This document shows, piece after piece, positions 29,203 to 30,331 of a stretch of 30,331 nt of DNA. The stretch comes from Priapulus caudatus (taxonomy: Eukaryota; Priapulida; Priapulimorpha; Priapulimorphida; Priapulidae). Under the pieces are notes generated by a model that saw nothing but the letters and a program-made list of their open reading frames with translations, was not told where the DNA came from and did no database searches. The translations under genes and the position numbers were made by a program. The stretch covers positions 18,590-48,920 of the forward strand of contig NW_014577182.1 in assembly GCF_000485595.1 (NCBI RefSeq), in the 5' to 3' direction. Position 1 is the stretch's first letter, and every line of letters begins with the position of its first letter.

Positions 29203-30331
29203 GTGAGAAAATGACCAATAACATGCGGTCCCTCGTTCTCCCTAATCGGCACGCGTTTATTACGGGTAAAACAAAACGTCCAATCATCATAACCTTTGGT
29301 GCGTCTACTATAAGCTTGACGTAATCTAGTAACGGAATGCGTGTATGATGACATTGAATGTGGGTGTGTGCGCATGCGCAGAGACCTGCTGTCGGAGCTG
29401 TACAACGACATGATACCAATTAGCGGCCTGGAGCGGATCGACGCCATGCGGATGTCCGTCATGGACGAGTCCCTAGCAGCACTTGCCACTTGGCAGTATT
29501 GCCGCCAATACTCCAAATGTGTGTTCCTTGCGCCTGACACGCTGGTACGTCTCTCTCATTCAACCTCTATCTTTCCTCTCGCTCCCAACGCGCGCTTTTA
29601 AGGCTTAGCGAGCACGTTTTCCTCTCCCGTATACGAGATGTGATCCTGCATGACATTTCAAATAACGTACTCTTTCCCTGAACACGATCTACACTGTTAC
29701 CTGTGTCACATAATAATGTGTAGATTACCTAAATGAAGATGCGACAATTCCTTCTCTCGCAGGTGCACCACAACATCGACCATCTGTTCGGCAAACCTCA
29801 ACTCTCCGCTGTGGCCTACCATCGCCGGCCCAAGACGTTCCACAGCAGCGTCATGGTCGTAGAACCGGCGGCCGCTCATAACACTTTCAAAAAGTTACAG
29901 AAATTGGCCCGAAATTGCGAGGATTCGTTTGACTTTAGGAGTAAGTGACTAAGTCTACGTGGAAAGAGCGATAGCGGAATCAGAACGCAAGCTCTCGAAC
30001 CGCTGCAAATTCTATAGTGTATCGTTTACCAGCAATAAGTTACTCAACTTATTGACTATATGAAGTGCCAACGAGAACCAATATGCTCGTTGTTTGCTAC
30101 AGCCTACCGTCAGTATGTTAAGTGACTCTGTAGCTATAGGAAGGAGTAACGTTGTGCCATCCACCTTTACATGCTGAACGCGCTCACTGCACTGCACGCA
30201 CACACTACTAACACGGCGTGTATTTAGGTAGAATTGTTGTTATTAGGATCTGATATTTCTGTGTGTTAAGACGTGTTGCGTCGTGTTCAGGTTGTGCCGA
30301 CCAAATCCTCAATCGTCACTTTAAGAGATGG
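29055..30331 (+). CDS. Glycogenin-like GT8 glycosyltransferase, four exons (3' end off window)
   Basis: Exons 29055-29202, 29382-29544, 29763-29940 and 30291-30331 (runs off) join in phase through GT/AG sites (GTGAGA, GTACGT, GTAAGT donors). In order they give EAYVTAAETDGEAIGALVLG, the N-terminal Rossmann start; YNDMIPI; the block ATWQYCRQYSKCVFLAPDTL; NIDHLFGKPQLSAV; FHSSVMVVEP; and ADQILNRHF. This is the glycogenin order; glycogenin glucosylates itself to prime glycogen from UDP-glucose. Important departures: the DxD metal motif (family DAD) reads APD, the conserved Lys in the TKLHCW-like block is absent (AALATW), and the CFNSG stretch is FHSS. The DQ pair is kept. The autoglucosylated Tyr would lie outside the window. 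The first exon here starts at an acceptor, so the ATG exon is upstream and not found. It may be a non-catalytic paralog. Confidence 0.85.
29382..29544 (+). CDS. Glycogenin-like exon b (altered DxD)
   Basis: The acceptor GCGCAG ends at 29381 and the donor is CTG|GTACGT. Encodes RDLLSELYNDMIPISGLERI and YSKCVFLAPDTL; APD replaces the metal-binding DxD. Confidence 0.85.
29763..29940 (+). CDS. Glycogenin-like exon c
   Basis: The acceptor CTCTCGCAG ends at 29762 and the donor is AGGA|GTAAGT. Encodes VHHNIDHLFGKPQLSAVAYH and FHSSVMVVEPAAAHNTFKKL. Leaves phase 1. Confidence 0.85.
30291..30331 (+). CDS. Glycogenin-like exon d (partial)
   Basis: The acceptor CGTGTTCAG ends at 30290. Together with the phase-1 base of exon c it gives S-CADQILNRHFKRW, matching the GDQGLLN-F block of GT8 enzymes. 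It continues beyond the window. Confidence 0.8.

Noticed and set aside
28739-29419. 226-codon open frame on the minus strand
   Set aside because: It runs through the polypurine tract and antisense to glycogenin-like exon a, giving low-complexity Ser/Leu/Pro sequence with no motif.

Overview
The window is animal nuclear DNA. The genes are split into short exons with GT/AG introns, there is no operon structure, and most of the sequence is retrotransposon. Three host genes are recognisable, none complete: a carbohydrate sulfotransferase exon (+), the first four coding exons of a GMC-family FAD oxidoreductase (-), and four exons of a glycogenin-like GT8 glycosyltransferase (+, running off the right edge). 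Gene content and transposon mix (Ty3/gypsy, a non-LTR LINE, foldback-like elements) suggest a marine invertebrate, for example a cephalochordate or protostome. The sequence alone does not fix the species.

Layout. 1-1100: a full LTR and the 3' internal end of a minus-strand Ty3/gypsy family ('family A'). 1100-3784: a possible SINE fragment, then an LTR end, primer-binding site and truncated gag of a second gypsy family on +, then AT-rich DNA with perfect palindromes. 3786-13686: family A copy 1 (-), with a remnant 3' LTR, a long 3' non-coding region carrying a ~0.7 kb foldback-like insertion, pol (integrase, RNase H, RT, protease), gag (interrupted by an insert and an N gap), primer-binding site and 5' LTR. 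13.9-16.0 kb: a decayed LINE reverse transcriptase (-). 16.5-17.5 kb: two minisatellites. 17640-17967: the sulfotransferase exon. 18079-22327: family A copy 2 (-), lacking RT and indel-rich. 22674-24191: the GMC oxidoreductase exons. 27063-27548: a solo LTR. 28.4-29.0 kb: hairpin-rich and polypurine DNA. 29055-30331: the glycogenin-like exons.

How the parts relate. Family A copies 1 and 2 share 5' leader, gag, part of integrase and the 3' region. Copy 2 also gives the 'empty site' for the foldback element inserted in copy 1. Its 5' LTR lies in the DNA after GMC exon 4, so that gene is cut off by the transposon or by a scaffold join. The Ns at 3785, 11882-11891 and 18078 all lie in family A sequence. 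Copy 2 carries dense small indels, which suggests uncorrected gap filling, so order and orientation across these points are uncertain.

I found no clearly new molecular system. The best leads are the glycogenin-like protein that has lost the first aspartate of DxD and the conserved lysine, the foldback element with its paralogous empty site, the length-variable repeat array upstream of the LTR TATA box, and the TATCAGGAG palindromes.
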